From: an uncultured Oscillospiraceae bacterium
GTDB taxonomy: Bacteria > Bacillota > Clostridia > Oscillospirales > Oscillospiraceae
DNA length: 43,712 bases
Direction: 5' to 3'
Assembly: GCA_905234855.1 (NCBI GenBank)
Contig: CAJOIU010000013.1
Span: 1-43,712, forward strand
The notes under the pieces were generated by a model that saw nothing but the letters and a program-made list of their open reading frames with translations, did no database searches and was not told where the DNA came from. This document shows positions 32,408-41,502 of the stretch, piece after piece (within the stretch, counting starts at the first letter, position 1; each line of letters opens with the position of its first letter). The translations under genes were made by a program, and so were the position numbers.

Positions 32408-32617
32408 TCAAACGGCGATCTTGACCGCCATCTCGCGGCTGATCGCCACACGGGTCTCCTTGATGATGACGATGATGTTTCCGTTCAGCTCCGAAACGAC
32501 GGTGACCGGCGTGCCGACGACAAAGCCGAGATTCTCGAGGAACTGGCGCGTTTCTGCGCTGCCGCCGACGCGGGTGATCAGGCTGCTTTCGCCGGGCTTG
32601 AGCAAGGTTAGCGGCAT
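32408..32617 (-). CDS. feoA: FeoA family protein (first copy)
   Basis: A 69-residue FeoA. MPLTLLKPGESSLITRVGG and ETRQFLENLGFVVGTPVTVVSELNGNIIVIIKETRVAISREMA follow the family pattern. It is only about one-third similar to the second FeoA, so the duplication is old. The ATG at 32617 has AGGAGG eight bases upstream. It is the first cistron of the feo operon, about 55 bases downstream of the predicted transcription start, and the operator boxes lie around that promoter. Confidence 0.93.
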   Translation of the reverse strand: MPLTLLKPGESSLITRVGGSAETRQFLENLGFVVGTPVTVVSELNGNIIVIIKETRVAISREMAVKIAV

Positions 32618-32641
32618 AAGCGATCCCTCCTGTGGCTGTTG

Positions 32642-32731
32642 TTAGAAGTATCTAAACTGGATTAGAAAAACCTAAAATATATTAGATATAACTAATTAAT
32701 GAGTCAAAGAATAGGCGTTAGTATCATCTAA
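32642..32731. promoter_or_regulatory. Four TTAG-N6-CTAA boxes at the feo promoter (DtxR/IdeR-type operators)
   Basis: Boxes lie at 32642-32655, 32662-32675, 32682-32695 and 32718-32731. Each is a perfect TTAG-N6-CTAA palindrome. The first three start exactly 20 bp apart, so they lie on one face of the helix (about two turns each). The arrangement matches the core of DtxR/IdeR sites (TTAG-GTTAGC-CTAA). The third overlaps the -10 region, the fourth lies upstream of the -35, and the first two lie in the leader. Iron-bound repression by a DtxR-family protein is inferred. Confidence 0.8.
32679..32707 (-). promoter_or_regulatory. feo operon promoter
   Basis: On the minus strand TTGACT, 17 bp, TAATAT. 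It is interleaved with the TTAG-N6-CTAA boxes. The transcript start should be near 32672. Confidence 0.8.
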
Positions 32732-32852
32732 CACCAAGGACATTTTACTCCTTCGAGCGTGAAAAGTCAAGCTGCGGCGGTCATTTCGGCAGATTGCAGC
32801 AAAACCGGCCAAAGGAATCGTAGATTGTGATTAGATTGTACAAAACGGCGAT
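32732..32852. other. Intergenic region between the feo promoter and the glycogen-operon terminator
   Basis: About 120 bases with no gene or clear motif. It is less GC-rich than its surroundings. I see only TTAGATTGTACAA-like AT-rich text near 32831, of no clear meaning. Confidence 0.3.
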
Positions 32853-32884
32853 GAAAAGGCCCGGCCGCCTTTCGGGCGGTCGGG
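32853..32884 (-). terminator. Terminator after beta-helix protein B
   Basis: On the minus strand CCCGACCGCCC, GAAA loop, GGCGGCCGGG, then CCTTTTC. The stem is strong and the T run short. It closes the prs-pth-glgC-glgD-glgP-B operon. Confidence 0.75.
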
Positions 32885-32905
32885 TCAGTTGAGGCTTATA
32901 GGTGG

Positions 32906-34897
32906 TTACGCAGCCGGGAAAGCTTCGCCGGGGTGATTCGCTGCCATCCAGTCGGGATAATCCATCGCTCCGATGACGGGATTAATGTCGATGAACGGGG
33001 CAATGTAAGGGCTGGCGGCGGTATAGGTATCCTCCATGGCCGGGGTGCTGGACATAAAGTCGTCGGCAGCGATATAGCCCGCCACATAGTCGCGGTACTC
33101 GTCAAAGTGGGGGTAGCTGGAGGCGTCCAGTCCGGCGTTCATGCTGGCGTCGAAGCCCGCGGGCATATCGCCCATGGCCTCGTCCGCCACGGCGACCGAT
33201 TCGGCCTCGGCGGTGACGGCGGGGGTGACGATGATCTCGCCCTCCCAGACACCGCCGGCGGAAACGTCGGTCACATCGCCGTTCACGATAACGACGCCGT
33301 TCACGACGCCGCCCTGCTCCACGGTCAGCTTGTCGAGGTTGGAGTTCGCGGTGACGTTCCAGACAGAGGAGCCGTCGACGCTCATGGTGGAGAGGGTGCC
33401 CTCGCCGTCGAAATATTTCTCGGTATCGAGGATCCAGTAGCAGTAGCCGTCGGCCTTGGCGGCGTCGGACCACATGGCGTCCCACGCGGCCTTGTCGATG
33501 GTGACGTAAGCACCGTCCCAAGTGGAGTTCACGAGCTCCACGGCGGTGTTGCGCTGATAGTCGTAGTGATCCACATCGCCGGCGATGGCGCTGTCGGTGA
33601 CCGTCATGGTGACGAACTTCTCGCTCATATCGTCGGTGGCCTTCGCATAGCGGCTCATGGAGTCGGAGTTCAGCGCCGTCATGAGCAGTACGCCGGAGGA
33701 GCTTTCCGCGGTGACGTTCTTGAGGTCGATATCCGCGCCGGTGGATTTCACCAAGATGTTCGCGCCCTTGATAAGGTCGATATACTCCGCCACGGCGGGA
33801 CCGTAATCCACGCTCCAGTCGATGAGGGAGTTATTGGCGTCCAGTTCCGCGGTGGTGATGAGGTCGGTATCCTCGAGATCGATCACGGCCACGAAGTCGC
33901 CGCGCGCGCCGCCGCCGCCCATATCCGGGGAGTGGAGCTGGAAGTCGTTGCGGCCGGCCTTCACGAGGGAGCGGCCTTCGCCGTACTGCTCGGTGTTCTC
34001 ATAATCCGCGGGGAGATAGGCCAGCACGTCCGCGTCCGCCGCCGCGCCGCTGCGCATATGGATCTCGCCGTTGTTGGAGATGATGGCGCCCACCTCGGCG
34101 CTGTAGAGACGGCTGGCATAGAACCAGTCCACGCAGGAGGTGTCGGCATAGGTGCCGTAGCCGCCGTAGGCGGCGATAGCGTTGGAGTCGTAGCTGTAGA
34201 AGGTGAAGCCGTTCTGGGCGGAGTCGGTGGACATGGCGGCCCAGCCCTCGGTCACGACGGTGCTGCCGTAGTAATAGGTCTTCGACGTGCCGACGGACAT
34301 ATTGGCGCGGGCATAGCCGGAGATCAGAAGACCGAGGTTCGAGGGGGGATCGGCGATATCGGCGCTGTAGCCGTTGGGATCGCCGGTGAAGCCGGTCTGG
34401 GCGATGGTGGAATCGATGACCACCATGGTGCCGGTGCGCTCGCAGTCGACGGTATAGTTGCCGTTGCGGCCGCCTTTTCCGGCGTTGATGAGGGTCGAAT
34501 CCTTGATGGTGAGCAGGCCGTCCGTTACGGCGGCGATGCTGCCGCCTGCGGCGTTCGCGTCCACAGGAGCCGTGACGGATTTCGTGATGTTGGCGTTTGA
34601 GATGGTGTATTCGCCGCCTGTCACCTTAAAGCCGGTGGCGGAGAAATCGGTGATCTCCATCGTGATGCCGTCCGCGGCGGTATCGGTGATCGTGCCGCCG
34701 GTGACGGCAACGCCGTCGGTTTTGGTTTCGGTCAGACCGTCCGCCGTGATCTGATAGGCGGTGACGCCTGCCTCCGCGCTGGCGTTCATGCTCATGACCG
34801 TCTCGCTGCCGGAGGCCTCGCCGGAGGCGAACGCCGTCAGGCTCAGCGCCAGACAGAGGACCATGAGGATCGCCAGAAGCTTGCCGGTTTTCTTCAT
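32906..34897 (-). CDS. Secreted parallel beta-helix-like protein B with SGEASG tag (glycogen-operon member)
   Basis: I do not recognise a named function. The 663-residue protein has a signal peptide (1-24, ending AFA); the predicted mature start is SGEASGSETV. The body is a long beta-helix-like repeat region: TDGVAVTGGTITDTAADGIT, GEYTISNANITKSVT, GLLTIKDSTLINAGKGG. A central module is shared with protein C: SKTYYYGSTVVTEGWAAMSTDSA, then YGTYADTSC and SAEVGAIISNNGEIHM. The C-terminal cap SSVWNVTANSNLDKLTVEQG is again shared, and a 70-residue Ala/Ser/Asp/Tyr-rich tail with SYPHFDEYRDYVAGYIAADD follows. No sorting signal is seen. It starts 13 bases behind the glgP stop, with AAGGAG between them, so it is translated from the glycogen transcript. 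The ATG at 34897 is chosen on that ribosome site. Confidence 0.85.
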   Translation of the reverse strand: MKKTGKLLAILMVLCLALSLTAFASGEASGSETVMSMNASAEAGVTAYQITADGLTETKTDGVAVTGGTITDTAADGITMEITDFSATGFKVTGGEYTISNANITKSVTAPVDANAAGGSIAAVTDGLLTIKDSTLINAGKGGRNGNYTVDCERTGTMVVIDSTIAQTGFTGDPNGYSADIADPPSNLGLLISGYARANMSVGTSKTYYYGSTVVTEGWAAMSTDSAQNGFTFYSYDSNAIAAYGGYGTYADTSCVDWFYASRLYSAEVGAIISNNGEIHMRSGAAADADVLAYLPADYENTEQYGEGRSLVKAGRNDFQLHSPDMGGGGARGDFVAVIDLEDTDLITTAELDANNSLIDWSVDYGPAVAEYIDLIKGANILVKSTGADIDLKNVTAESSSGVLLMTALNSDSMSRYAKATDDMSEKFVTMTVTDSAIAGDVDHYDYQRNTAVELVNSTWDGAYVTIDKAAWDAMWSDAAKADGYCYWILDTEKYFDGEGTLSTMSVDGSSVWNVTANSNLDKLTVEQGGVVNGVVIVNGDVTDVSAGGVWEGEIIVTPAVTAEAESVAVADEAMGDMPAGFDASMNAGLDASSYPHFDEYRDYVAGYIAADDFMSSTPAMEDTYTAASPYIAPFIDINPVIGAMDYPDWMAANHPGEAFPAA

Positions 34898-34910
34898 GCT
34901 GTTTCTCCTT

Positions 34911-37304
34911 TCATATGTGCCAGATGTTATCTGCATATTCCTGAATCGCGCGGTCAGCGGCGAAAACGCCGGATTCCGCGATATTCACAAGAGAGATGCG
35001 GGCGGCCGCCCGGGGATCGGCCATGGTGCGGTAAAGCTCCTCGTGGGCGCGGCGGAAATCAGCGAAATCCGCCAGCAGCATATAGGGGTCGCCGCCGAAG
35101 AGCAGGCCGCTCACAAGGTCGTGATAGCTCTTGCCGTCCGCAAAGCCCGCGCTGAAGCGATCCAGCACGGCGTGGGTGACGGGGTCGGAGTCGTAGTAGG
35201 AGCGGGGCTGGTAATGGGGACGCAGATCCTCCACCTGCGAGGCGCGCAAGCCGAACAGGAACATATTATCGTCGCCCAAGCGCTCGTACATTTCCACGTT
35301 TGCGCCGTCGAGCGTGCCGATGGTGATCGCGCCGTTCATCATGAGCTTCATATTGCCGGTGCCGCTGGCCTCCTTGCCGGCGGTGGAGATCTGCTGCGAG
35401 ATCTGTGCCGCGGGCATCAGCGTCTCTGCCATGGAGACCCGATAGTTTTCCGCGAAGAAGACCTGCAGCTTCCCCTTGCAGGCAGGGTCGGCGTTGATGT
35501 CCGCCGCGAGAGAGTTTATAAGCTCGATGATGCGCTTGGCGGTCACATAGCCCCCCGCGGCCTTTGCAGCAAACACGAAGGTGCGCGGCAGGAACACGGC
35601 GTTCGGATCGTCGTGCAGCCGCTGCTGCAGGCTTGCGATGAGCATGGCGTTCAGAAGCTGGCGCTTATACTCGTGCAGCCGTTTCACCTGCGCGTCCATC
35701 ACGGCGTCGGCGTCCAGCGCCGCGCCCTGCGCGTTTTTCAGCCAAGCGGCGAAAGCGCGTTTGTTCTGCAGCTTGATCTCGTTGAGCCGATCCAGTACGG
35801 CGCCGTCGTTCTCAAACCGGCGCAGGCTGCGCAGTTCCTCGGGACGGGTGCGCCACCCATCGCCGATAAGGTCGTTCACGAGGCCGGCAAGCGCGGGGTT
35901 CACCTGCTCGAGCCAGCGGCGGTGATCGATGCCGTTTGTGACGAAGGTATAGCGATCCGGGCGCAGGGAGCATACGTCGCGGAAGAGATCACTGCGGAGG
36001 ATCTCACCGTGGAGCTTCGATACGCCGTTTATCTTGAAGCAGACGGCCTGACAGAGATTGGCCATATGCACGCTCCCGCCGGAGAGGATGAGGCACCGCT
36101 CCACGCGGCTGTCGTCGCCGTGGAAATGCTCCCGCAGGAAGGCGCCCCAGCGGATATTGAACTCCCGGATGATCTGCCAGATGCGGGGCAGCAGCGACTG
36201 GACGAGACCCTGCGGCCACTTTTCCAGCGCCTCGGACATGACGGTGTGGTTCGTATAGGCGACGCTGGCGCGGACAATGGAGAACGCCTCGTCCCAGCCG
36301 AGGCCGTCCTCGTCCATGAAAATACGCATCAGCTCGGGGATGATGAGGGTGGGGTGGGTGTCGTTGATCTGCAGCACATGATGCTCCGCAAAGGAGCGTA
36401 CGTCGCCCCACGCCGCCCGGTGCTTCTTCACGATGTCCTGCGCAGTGGCGGACACGAAGAAATACTGCTGCTTGAGGCGCAGCTCCTTGCCCTGCGGATG
36501 GTCGTCCGCGGGATAGAGAACCTTCGTGATGACCTCCGCCATCGTGCGGTGCTCCATGGCCTGCACATACTGGCCGCCGGAGAAGAGGTACATATCGAGA
36601 TTCTCGGGGGAATGCGCCTCCCACAGACGCAGGGTGTTGATGCGCTCGGCGCCGTAGCCGGCGATCAGCATATCCCGGGGTACGGCCAGCACGCTCGTAT
36701 AGCCCGTCTGACGGGTGCGGCAGGTGCCGGTATAGTCCCATTCCTCCTCGACATGACCGCCGAAGCGCACCTCGCAGGTATCCTCATCCCGAGGGATCAG
36801 CCAGCCGGCTGCGCCAAGGCGCCAGTCGTCCGCCGTTTCCTTCTGGCATCCGTTTTCGATGACCTGCTTGAAAAGACCCAGCTCATAGCAGATGGAATAG
36901 CCCATGGCGGGGATCTTCAGCGTGGCCATGCTGTCGGAATAGCAGGCGGCGAGACGGCCGAGGCCGCCGTTTCCGAGGCCGGCATCCGGCTCGGCCTCGA
37001 AGATATCGGAGGGATCGCGTCCCATAAGGGTCAAGGCTTCGGCAAGCTCGTTCCAAACGCCGAGGTTATAGGCGTTCTTCATGAGGCTCCTGCCCAGCAG
37101 AAACTCCATGGAAAGGTAATGTACCTGCCGCTGGGGCGCGGTTTCGTTCTGCACGGCCTGCACGCGGCTCATGATCTCGCGGATGACCATGGCGGAGGCC
37201 TGAAATACCTGCGCGTCGGTGGCGCGTCTGCCGGTCACGCCGAAACGGGCGCAAAGCTTATCCTCGATGGCTGCGTAGAGTTCGTTTGCTGTGATTTCTG
37301 ACAT
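34911..37304 (-). CDS. glgP: Glycogen/starch/alpha-glucan phosphorylase
   Basis: Releases glucose 1-phosphate from the non-reducing ends of glycogen. The 797-residue PLP enzyme has the family hallmarks HYLSMEFLLGRSL (62-74), EPDAGLGNGGLGRLAACYSDSMATL (105-129), LQINDTHPTL (311-320) and the PLP site KEASGTGNMKLMMNGA with Lys653. GGAG lies about eleven bases before the ATG at 37304. It is 35 bases behind glgD and ends 13 bases before beta-helix gene B. Together with GlgC and GlgD it makes and mobilises storage glucan; no synthase (glgA) or branching enzyme (glgB) gene is in the window. Confidence 0.97.
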   Translation of the reverse strand: MSEITANELYAAIEDKLCARFGVTGRRATDAQVFQASAMVIREIMSRVQAVQNETAPQRQVHYLSMEFLLGRSLMKNAYNLGVWNELAEALTLMGRDPSDIFEAEPDAGLGNGGLGRLAACYSDSMATLKIPAMGYSICYELGLFKQVIENGCQKETADDWRLGAAGWLIPRDEDTCEVRFGGHVEEEWDYTGTCRTRQTGYTSVLAVPRDMLIAGYGAERINTLRLWEAHSPENLDMYLFSGGQYVQAMEHRTMAEVITKVLYPADDHPQGKELRLKQQYFFVSATAQDIVKKHRAAWGDVRSFAEHHVLQINDTHPTLIIPELMRIFMDEDGLGWDEAFSIVRASVAYTNHTVMSEALEKWPQGLVQSLLPRIWQIIREFNIRWGAFLREHFHGDDSRVERCLILSGGSVHMANLCQAVCFKINGVSKLHGEILRSDLFRDVCSLRPDRYTFVTNGIDHRRWLEQVNPALAGLVNDLIGDGWRTRPEELRSLRRFENDGAVLDRLNEIKLQNKRAFAAWLKNAQGAALDADAVMDAQVKRLHEYKRQLLNAMLIASLQQRLHDDPNAVFLPRTFVFAAKAAGGYVTAKRIIELINSLAADINADPACKGKLQVFFAENYRVSMAETLMPAAQISQQISTAGKEASGTGNMKLMMNGAITIGTLDGANVEMYERLGDDNMFLFGLRASQVEDLRPHYQPRSYYDSDPVTHAVLDRFSAGFADGKSYHDLVSGLLFGGDPYMLLADFADFRRAHEELYRTMADPRAAARISLVNIAESGVFAADRAIQEYADNIWHI

Positions 37305-37339
37305 ATAAAAAACGGCTCCTCTTTTTACTTTCTGCTCTA

Positions 37340-38455
37340 TTATACGGTGCTGCCCTTCGGAACGAGAATGGGCAGACGCTCCGTCCCGGCAAGGAAGCAT
37401 CCGGGGGTGATGACGGAATCCTTATCGGTGATGACGCATTTGAGCTGCGCGCCTGCCTGTACGACGGTATCCTGCAGGATAACGCAGTTTTCGAGCTTCG
37501 CGCCCTTCTCGATCTTGACACCGCGGAAAAGGACGCAGTTTTTGAGCTCGCCCTCCACATAGCAGCCGTCCGCCACCAGACAGTTCGTCACCTTGGCCGC
37601 GTCGCTGTAGTAGGTGCTGACCTCGGCGCGGTCCTTGGTGCGGATCGGGCGATCCTCGGGGAAAAACTGCGCCATAACGTCCTTCCGCAGCATTTCCATG
37701 CTGGCCTTGTAATAGTCCTGCGAGGTACGGATGCGGCGGAAATATCCTTCATGGATATAGATGCCGACCTTGCCGCCTTCGGCGAGATAATGCTCCATGG
37801 CGTCCCGGTGGAAGTGACGGAAGCCGCCGTCGCCGCAATACGCCATGAGGGAGAGAAGAAGATGCTTCTTCAGGATATAGATCTCCGTGCAGCCGAGGCC
37901 GTCCGTCATCCGTCCGTCGGAATAGCACAGCCGCGTGGAGAAGCCGTCCCCGTCCGGGAGATAGCGGTGGTGGGGGACGGAGGCCGTCTGATCGACGCAG
38001 ACGGCGGTGATCTCCGCGCCGGAGCTGCGATGCTGCTCCGCCGCCGCGGAGAGATCGACATTGCCGACATAATCGCCGGTGGAGAGGACGATGTCCTCAT
38101 GGGGGATCTCCTCGATATAGGATTTGACGCTCAAAAGCGCCTCCATGCAGCCGCTGAAGCTGCCGGCATGGGCTTCGGGCAGACCGAAGGGCGGCAGCAG
38201 ACGCAGACCGCCGTTGCGCCGGGAAAGCCCCCAATCCTTGCCGTTCGACAGGTGATCGAGCAGGCTTTGATAGTCCCGCTCCATGATGACGCCCACATCC
38301 CGGGCGCCGGCGTTAACCATGGAGGAAAGCGCGAAGTCGATCAGGCGGTAACGTCCGCCGAAGGGGATCGACGCGCTGTTGCGGTGCATGACAAGGTCGC
38401 GAAGCTCCGGCTCCGCGCGCAGCGTGTAAAGGATGCCGTGAAGATCGTTTTTCAT
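37340..38455 (-). CDS. glgD: Glucose-1-phosphate adenylyltransferase regulatory subunit GlgD
   Basis: A 371-residue GlgD paralogue of GlgC. The sugar-binding segment [22 protein letters not shown] is clear, but the nucleotide-binding GGxGxRL is replaced ([14 protein letters not shown]) and the [11 protein letters not shown] segment becomes [12 protein letters not shown]. That is the known state of GlgD, which is inactive alone and modulates GlgC in Firmicutes. The C-terminal left-handed helix ([20 protein letters not shown]) is present. Its ATG overlaps the glgC stop by four bases (ATGA), giving translational coupling and equal subunit supply. Confidence 0.95.
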   Translation of the reverse strand: MKNDLHGILYTLRAEPELRDLVMHRNSASIPFGGRYRLIDFALSSMVNAGARDVGVIMERDYQSLLDHLSNGKDWGLSRRNGGLRLLPPFGLPEAHAGSFSGCMEALLSVKSYIEEIPHEDIVLSTGDYVGNVDLSAAAEQHRSSGAEITAVCVDQTASVPHHRYLPDGDGFSTRLCYSDGRMTDGLGCTEIYILKKHLLLSLMAYCGDGGFRHFHRDAMEHYLAEGGKVGIYIHEGYFRRIRTSQDYYKASMEMLRKDVMAQFFPEDRPIRTKDRAEVSTYYSDAAKVTNCLVADGCYVEGELKNCVLFRGVKIEKGAKLENCVILQDTVVQAGAQLKCVITDKDSVITPGCFLAGTERLPILVPKGSTV

Positions 38456-39651
38456 TTCGAGCCCTCCACATCGTTATAGAGCATCGCGTTCGGCCCGACG
38501 ACCGCTCCCGCGCCAATGGTGATATCGGGGCCGCAGGTGGCTACGCCCCACTCTTCCGTTCCGTCCGGCACCGTGCCGAGCTTCGCGCCGCGGCATACCC
38601 GGGCGTTTTCGCCCACGATGGCAAAGCGCACCTCCGCGCCTTCCTCCACCACCGCGCCGGGCATCAGCACGCTGTATTCCACGGTAGCGCCCTTCTCCAC
38701 CGTTACTTGGTTCGAGAGGACGCTGTTGAACACGCTGCCCTCCACGATGCAGCCCTCCGTCACGATGGAGTGCTTGATATCCGCCTCCGAGCCGATGACC
38801 TGCGGCGGGCGGATCGGACTGCGGCTGAGGATCGGCCATGCGGGGTCATAGAGGCCGATGAGCTCCGGCGTCAGCATATCCATGTTGGCGTCCCAGAGAC
38901 TGGAGATTGTGCCCACGTCACGCCAATAGCCCTCAAAGCGGTAAGGCCAGAGCTTTTCACCGGCGTTCAGGAGCCGGGGGATGATGTTTTTGCCGAAATC
39001 GTATTGGCTGTTCGGGTCGGCATCGTCGTCAATGAGCGCCTGCCGGAGGGTCTTCCATGTGAAGATGTAGATGCCCATGGAGGCCAGATCGCTCTTGGGA
39101 TGCTTGGGCTTTTCCTCAAACTCGCAGATATAGCCGTCCTCGCCCAAGTTCATCATGCCGAAGCGGCTCGCCTCCGCCAGACTTACTTGGATGACGGCGA
39201 TGGTGCAGGCGGCGCCTTTTTCCTTATGCTCCTGCAGCATCTTGGCATAGTCCATCTTATAGATGTGGTCGCCGGAGAGGATGAGGACGTATTCCGGATC
39301 CCATTCGTCGATGAAATCCAGATTCTGATAGATGGCGTTGGCGGTGCCGGAGAACCAGTTGCCTTTCTCCCCGGCGGACATATAAGGCGGCAGAATGAAA
39401 ACGCCGCCGTCGTCGCCGTCGAGATCCCACGCCTGTCCGCTGCCGACATAGGAATTGAGCTTCATGGGGCGGTACTGGGTCAGCACGCCCACCGTGTCGA
39501 TGCCGGAGTTGACGCAGTTGGAGAGCGGGAAGTCGATGATGCGGTATTTCCCGCCGAAGGGCATGTTGGGCTTTGCCACGTTGGCGGTGAGGGCGTAGAG
39601 CCGGGAACCCTGCCCGCCTGCCAGCAGCATGGCAATACATTCTTTTTTCAT
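38452..39651 (-). CDS. glgC: Glucose-1-phosphate adenylyltransferase catalytic subunit
   Basis: Makes ADP-glucose, the committed precursor of glycogen. The 399-residue enzyme has the nucleotide loop [14 protein letters not shown] (8-21), [21 protein letters not shown] (30-50), [12 protein letters not shown] (about 146) and the C-terminal beta-helix ([38 protein letters not shown]). A GGAGGC ribosome site lies upstream of 39651. It is 38 bases behind pth and overlaps glgD. Allosteric effector preferences cannot be read here. Confidence 0.97.
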   Translation of the reverse strand: MKKECIAMLLAGGQGSRLYALTANVAKPNMPFGGKYRIIDFPLSNCVNSGIDTVGVLTQYRPMKLNSYVGSGQAWDLDGDDGGVFILPPYMSAGEKGNWFSGTANAIYQNLDFIDEWDPEYVLILSGDHIYKMDYAKMLQEHKEKGAACTIAVIQVSLAEASRFGMMNLGEDGYICEFEEKPKHPKSDLASMGIYIFTWKTLRQALIDDDADPNSQYDFGKNIIPRLLNAGEKLWPYRFEGYWRDVGTISSLWDANMDMLTPELIGLYDPAWPILSRSPIRPPQVIGSEADIKHSIVTEGCIVEGSVFNSVLSNQVTVEKGATVEYSVLMPGAVVEEGAEVRFAIVGENARVCRGAKLGTVPDGTEEWGVATCGPDITIGAGAVVGPNAMLYNDVEGSK

Positions 39652-39689
39652 CGGGGAGCCTCCTCTTTGTGAATCATCCGGGGTTGCGG

Positions 39690-40292
39690 TTACGAATGGT
39701 GTTTTTTGTTGTATTTTCCCATGGCCTCTTCCGGGCCATGCAGGATATATTCCCTGACGGCGTCTGCCGCTTGGGCGCAGGCGGCGGAGAAATCCTCCCA
39801 GTCTTGGTTCCGGGGAACGCTCAGCACCCAGTCGATCTGCTCCTGCCCGCGGTCAGGGGGCGCGCCGACGCCGATCCTGATCCGGGGGAAGGCGTCCGTC
39901 CCCAGATGCGAGATGATGCTTTTGAGTCCGTTGTGCCCGCCGGCGGAGCCCTTGGTGCGTATGCGAAGGCTGCCGCAGGGCAGGGAGATATCGTCCGAAA
40001 CCACCAGCACGCGCTCGGGCGGGGTCTTATAGAAGCGCGCCGCTTCGCCCACGGCCTGGCCGGATTCGTTCATGTAGGTCTGAGGCCTCATGACAAGCGC
40101 GGTCTGCCCGTCCGGCAGCTCCCATTTGCCGGTGAGCGCGTGGAAGCGCAGCCGGTTGGCGGAAACGCCCTCGGCCTTGGCCAGCGCCTCGGCGGCGAGA
40201 AAACCGGCGTTATGGCGTGTGCCGGCGTATTTCGGGCCGGGATTGCCCAGAAAGACGACGAGCCATTGGAGTCCGGCGGATCGGCGGAACAT
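39690..40292 (-). CDS. pth: Peptidyl-tRNA hydrolase
   Basis: Hydrolyses peptidyl-tRNA released during translation. A 200-residue bacterial Pth: [22 protein letters not shown] gives the catalytic His27 and the tRNA-binding Asn. [21 protein letters not shown] and [18 protein letters not shown] complete the active site. The ATG at 40292 overlaps the prs stop by one base (TGATG), so the two are coupled; a TTG one codon earlier is also possible. The prs-pth pairing is common in Firmicutes. The following glgC is 38 bases away with no terminator between. Confidence 0.96.
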   Translation of the reverse strand: MFRRSAGLQWLVVFLGNPGPKYAGTRHNAGFLAAEALAKAEGVSANRLRFHALTGKWELPDGQTALVMRPQTYMNESGQAVGEAARFYKTPPERVLVVSDDISLPCGSLRIRTKGSAGGHNGLKSIISHLGTDAFPRIRIGVGAPPDRGQEQIDWVLSVPRNQDWEDFSAACAQAADAVREYILHGPEEAMGKYNKKHHS

Positions 40293-41254
40293 CAATTGAA
40301 GAGGTCGGCCATCGACTCGTCGTTATAGATGCGCTCGATGGCGCGGGCGAACAGCGGCGCAACGGAGAGATAGCGGATCTTTTCCACCTGTGGGCGATCC
40401 TTCGGATAGGGGATGGTGTCCAGCAGAAGCAGTTCCTCCAGAACACTCTCTTCCACGCGCTCCAGCGCCGGGCCGGAGAGGACGCCGTGGGTGGCGCAGG
40501 CATAGACCTTGTTCGCGCCGCCGATCTCCTTGATAGCCTTGGCTGCGCCGCAAAGAGAACCGGCGGTGTCCACCATATCGTCGAGGATGATCACATTCTT
40601 GCCCTCAACGTTGCCGATGAGGTTCATGACCTCGGACTGGTTGGCGCGCTCACGGCGCTTATCCACGATGGCAAGTCCGGTGCCGAGCTTCATGGCGAAG
40701 CTGCGGGCGCGGGCGACACTGCCCACGTCGGGGGACGCCACGATCAGCTCCTCGTTGTTCGCGCCGAAGCGCTCGAGGTAATGATCGGCAAAAAGCTTGC
40801 CGCCCAGCATATGGTCAACGGGGATATCGAAGAAGCCTTGGATCTGCGAGGCGTGGAGGTCCATCGTGAGGACGCGGTCGGCCCCGGCATGGGTGATGAG
40901 ATTTGCTACGAGCTTGGCGGAAATGGGATCACGGCTCTTTGCCTTGCGATCCTGCCGGGCATAGCCGAAATATGGGATCACGGCGGTGATGCGTCCGGCT
41001 GAGGCGCGGCGCATGGCGTCGATCATGACGAGCAGTTCCATGAGGTTGTCGTTTACCGGGCCGCAGGTGGACTGGAGCAGGAAAACGTCCGTGCCGCGAA
41101 CGGGTTCGTACACCGAAACGGAGCATTCACCGTCGGCAAACTGGGTGCAGACCGCGTTGCCGAGCGGGATGCCCAGACTGTCGCTGATGCCCTGCGCCAG
41201 CGCGGGATTGGAATTGCCCGCGAAGAGCTTGATCTCTTTTCCGTGAGATATCAT
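40292..41254 (-). CDS. prs: Ribose-phosphate pyrophosphokinase
   Basis: Makes PRPP for purine, pyrimidine, histidine and NAD synthesis. The 320-residue enzyme has IKLFAGNSNPALAQ, DGECSVSVYEPVRGTDVFLLQS, the metal-binding AVIPYFGYARQDRKAKSRDPISAK, MDLHASQIQGFF and the PRPP loop VIILDDMVDTAGS. The ATG at 41254 is chosen for GAGGGGG upstream; the in-frame ATG at 41311 has none. First gene of the leftward operon prs-pth-glgC-glgD-glgP-B. It shares a 248-base intergenic region with the divergent gene C. Confidence 0.96.
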   Translation of the reverse strand: MISHGKEIKLFAGNSNPALAQGISDSLGIPLGNAVCTQFADGECSVSVYEPVRGTDVFLLQSTCGPVNDNLMELLVMIDAMRRASAGRITAVIPYFGYARQDRKAKSRDPISAKLVANLITHAGADRVLTMDLHASQIQGFFDIPVDHMLGGKLFADHYLERFGANNEELIVASPDVGSVARARSFAMKLGTGLAIVDKRRERANQSEVMNLIGNVEGKNVIILDDMVDTAGSLCGAAKAIKEIGGANKVYACATHGVLSGPALERVEESVLEELLLLDTIPYPKDRPQVEKIRYLSVAPLFARAIERIYNDESMADLFN

Positions 41255-41354
41255 TGGTTTTTGTCCCCCTCTATCTATATATGGTATTATTTGGAAGCTT
41301 ATCTTCGGCATTATGCTGTCAGCAACCGAAAAAGCTTAACAATCATGTCAACTT

Positions 41355-41383
41355 ATTATATCAAACGCACCGGCCAAATGAAA
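41355..41383 (-). promoter_or_regulatory. Candidate promoter of the prs operon
   Basis: On the minus strand TTTCAT, 17 bp, TATAAT, with an extended -10 (TGA before TATAAT). The -35 is weak and the -10 strong. A second good -35 (TTGACA at 41390-41395) is at a non-functional distance. Confidence 0.5.
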
Positions 41384-41427
41384 GACCTTTGTCAAACTTT
41401 CTGCATGGGATTTCGCACAAAAACAGC

Positions 41428-41456
41428 TTGTGTATTGTTTGACGCTGTATTATAAT
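41428..41456 (+). promoter_or_regulatory. Promoter of beta-helix protein C
   Basis: TTGTGT, 17 bp, TATAAT. It lies 46 bases before the ATG at 41503, back to back with the prs promoter about 45 bp away. Confidence 0.65.
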
Positions 41457-41502
41457 GTGTTTATATTTACCTGCAGATCAATGAGAAAAGGGGAGAAGGG
41501 AC

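Noticed and set aside
34761-37301. An 846-codon frame on the plus strand opposite glgP
   Set aside because: glgP has complete family motifs on the minus strand. The plus-strand frame has none and begins inside gene B.
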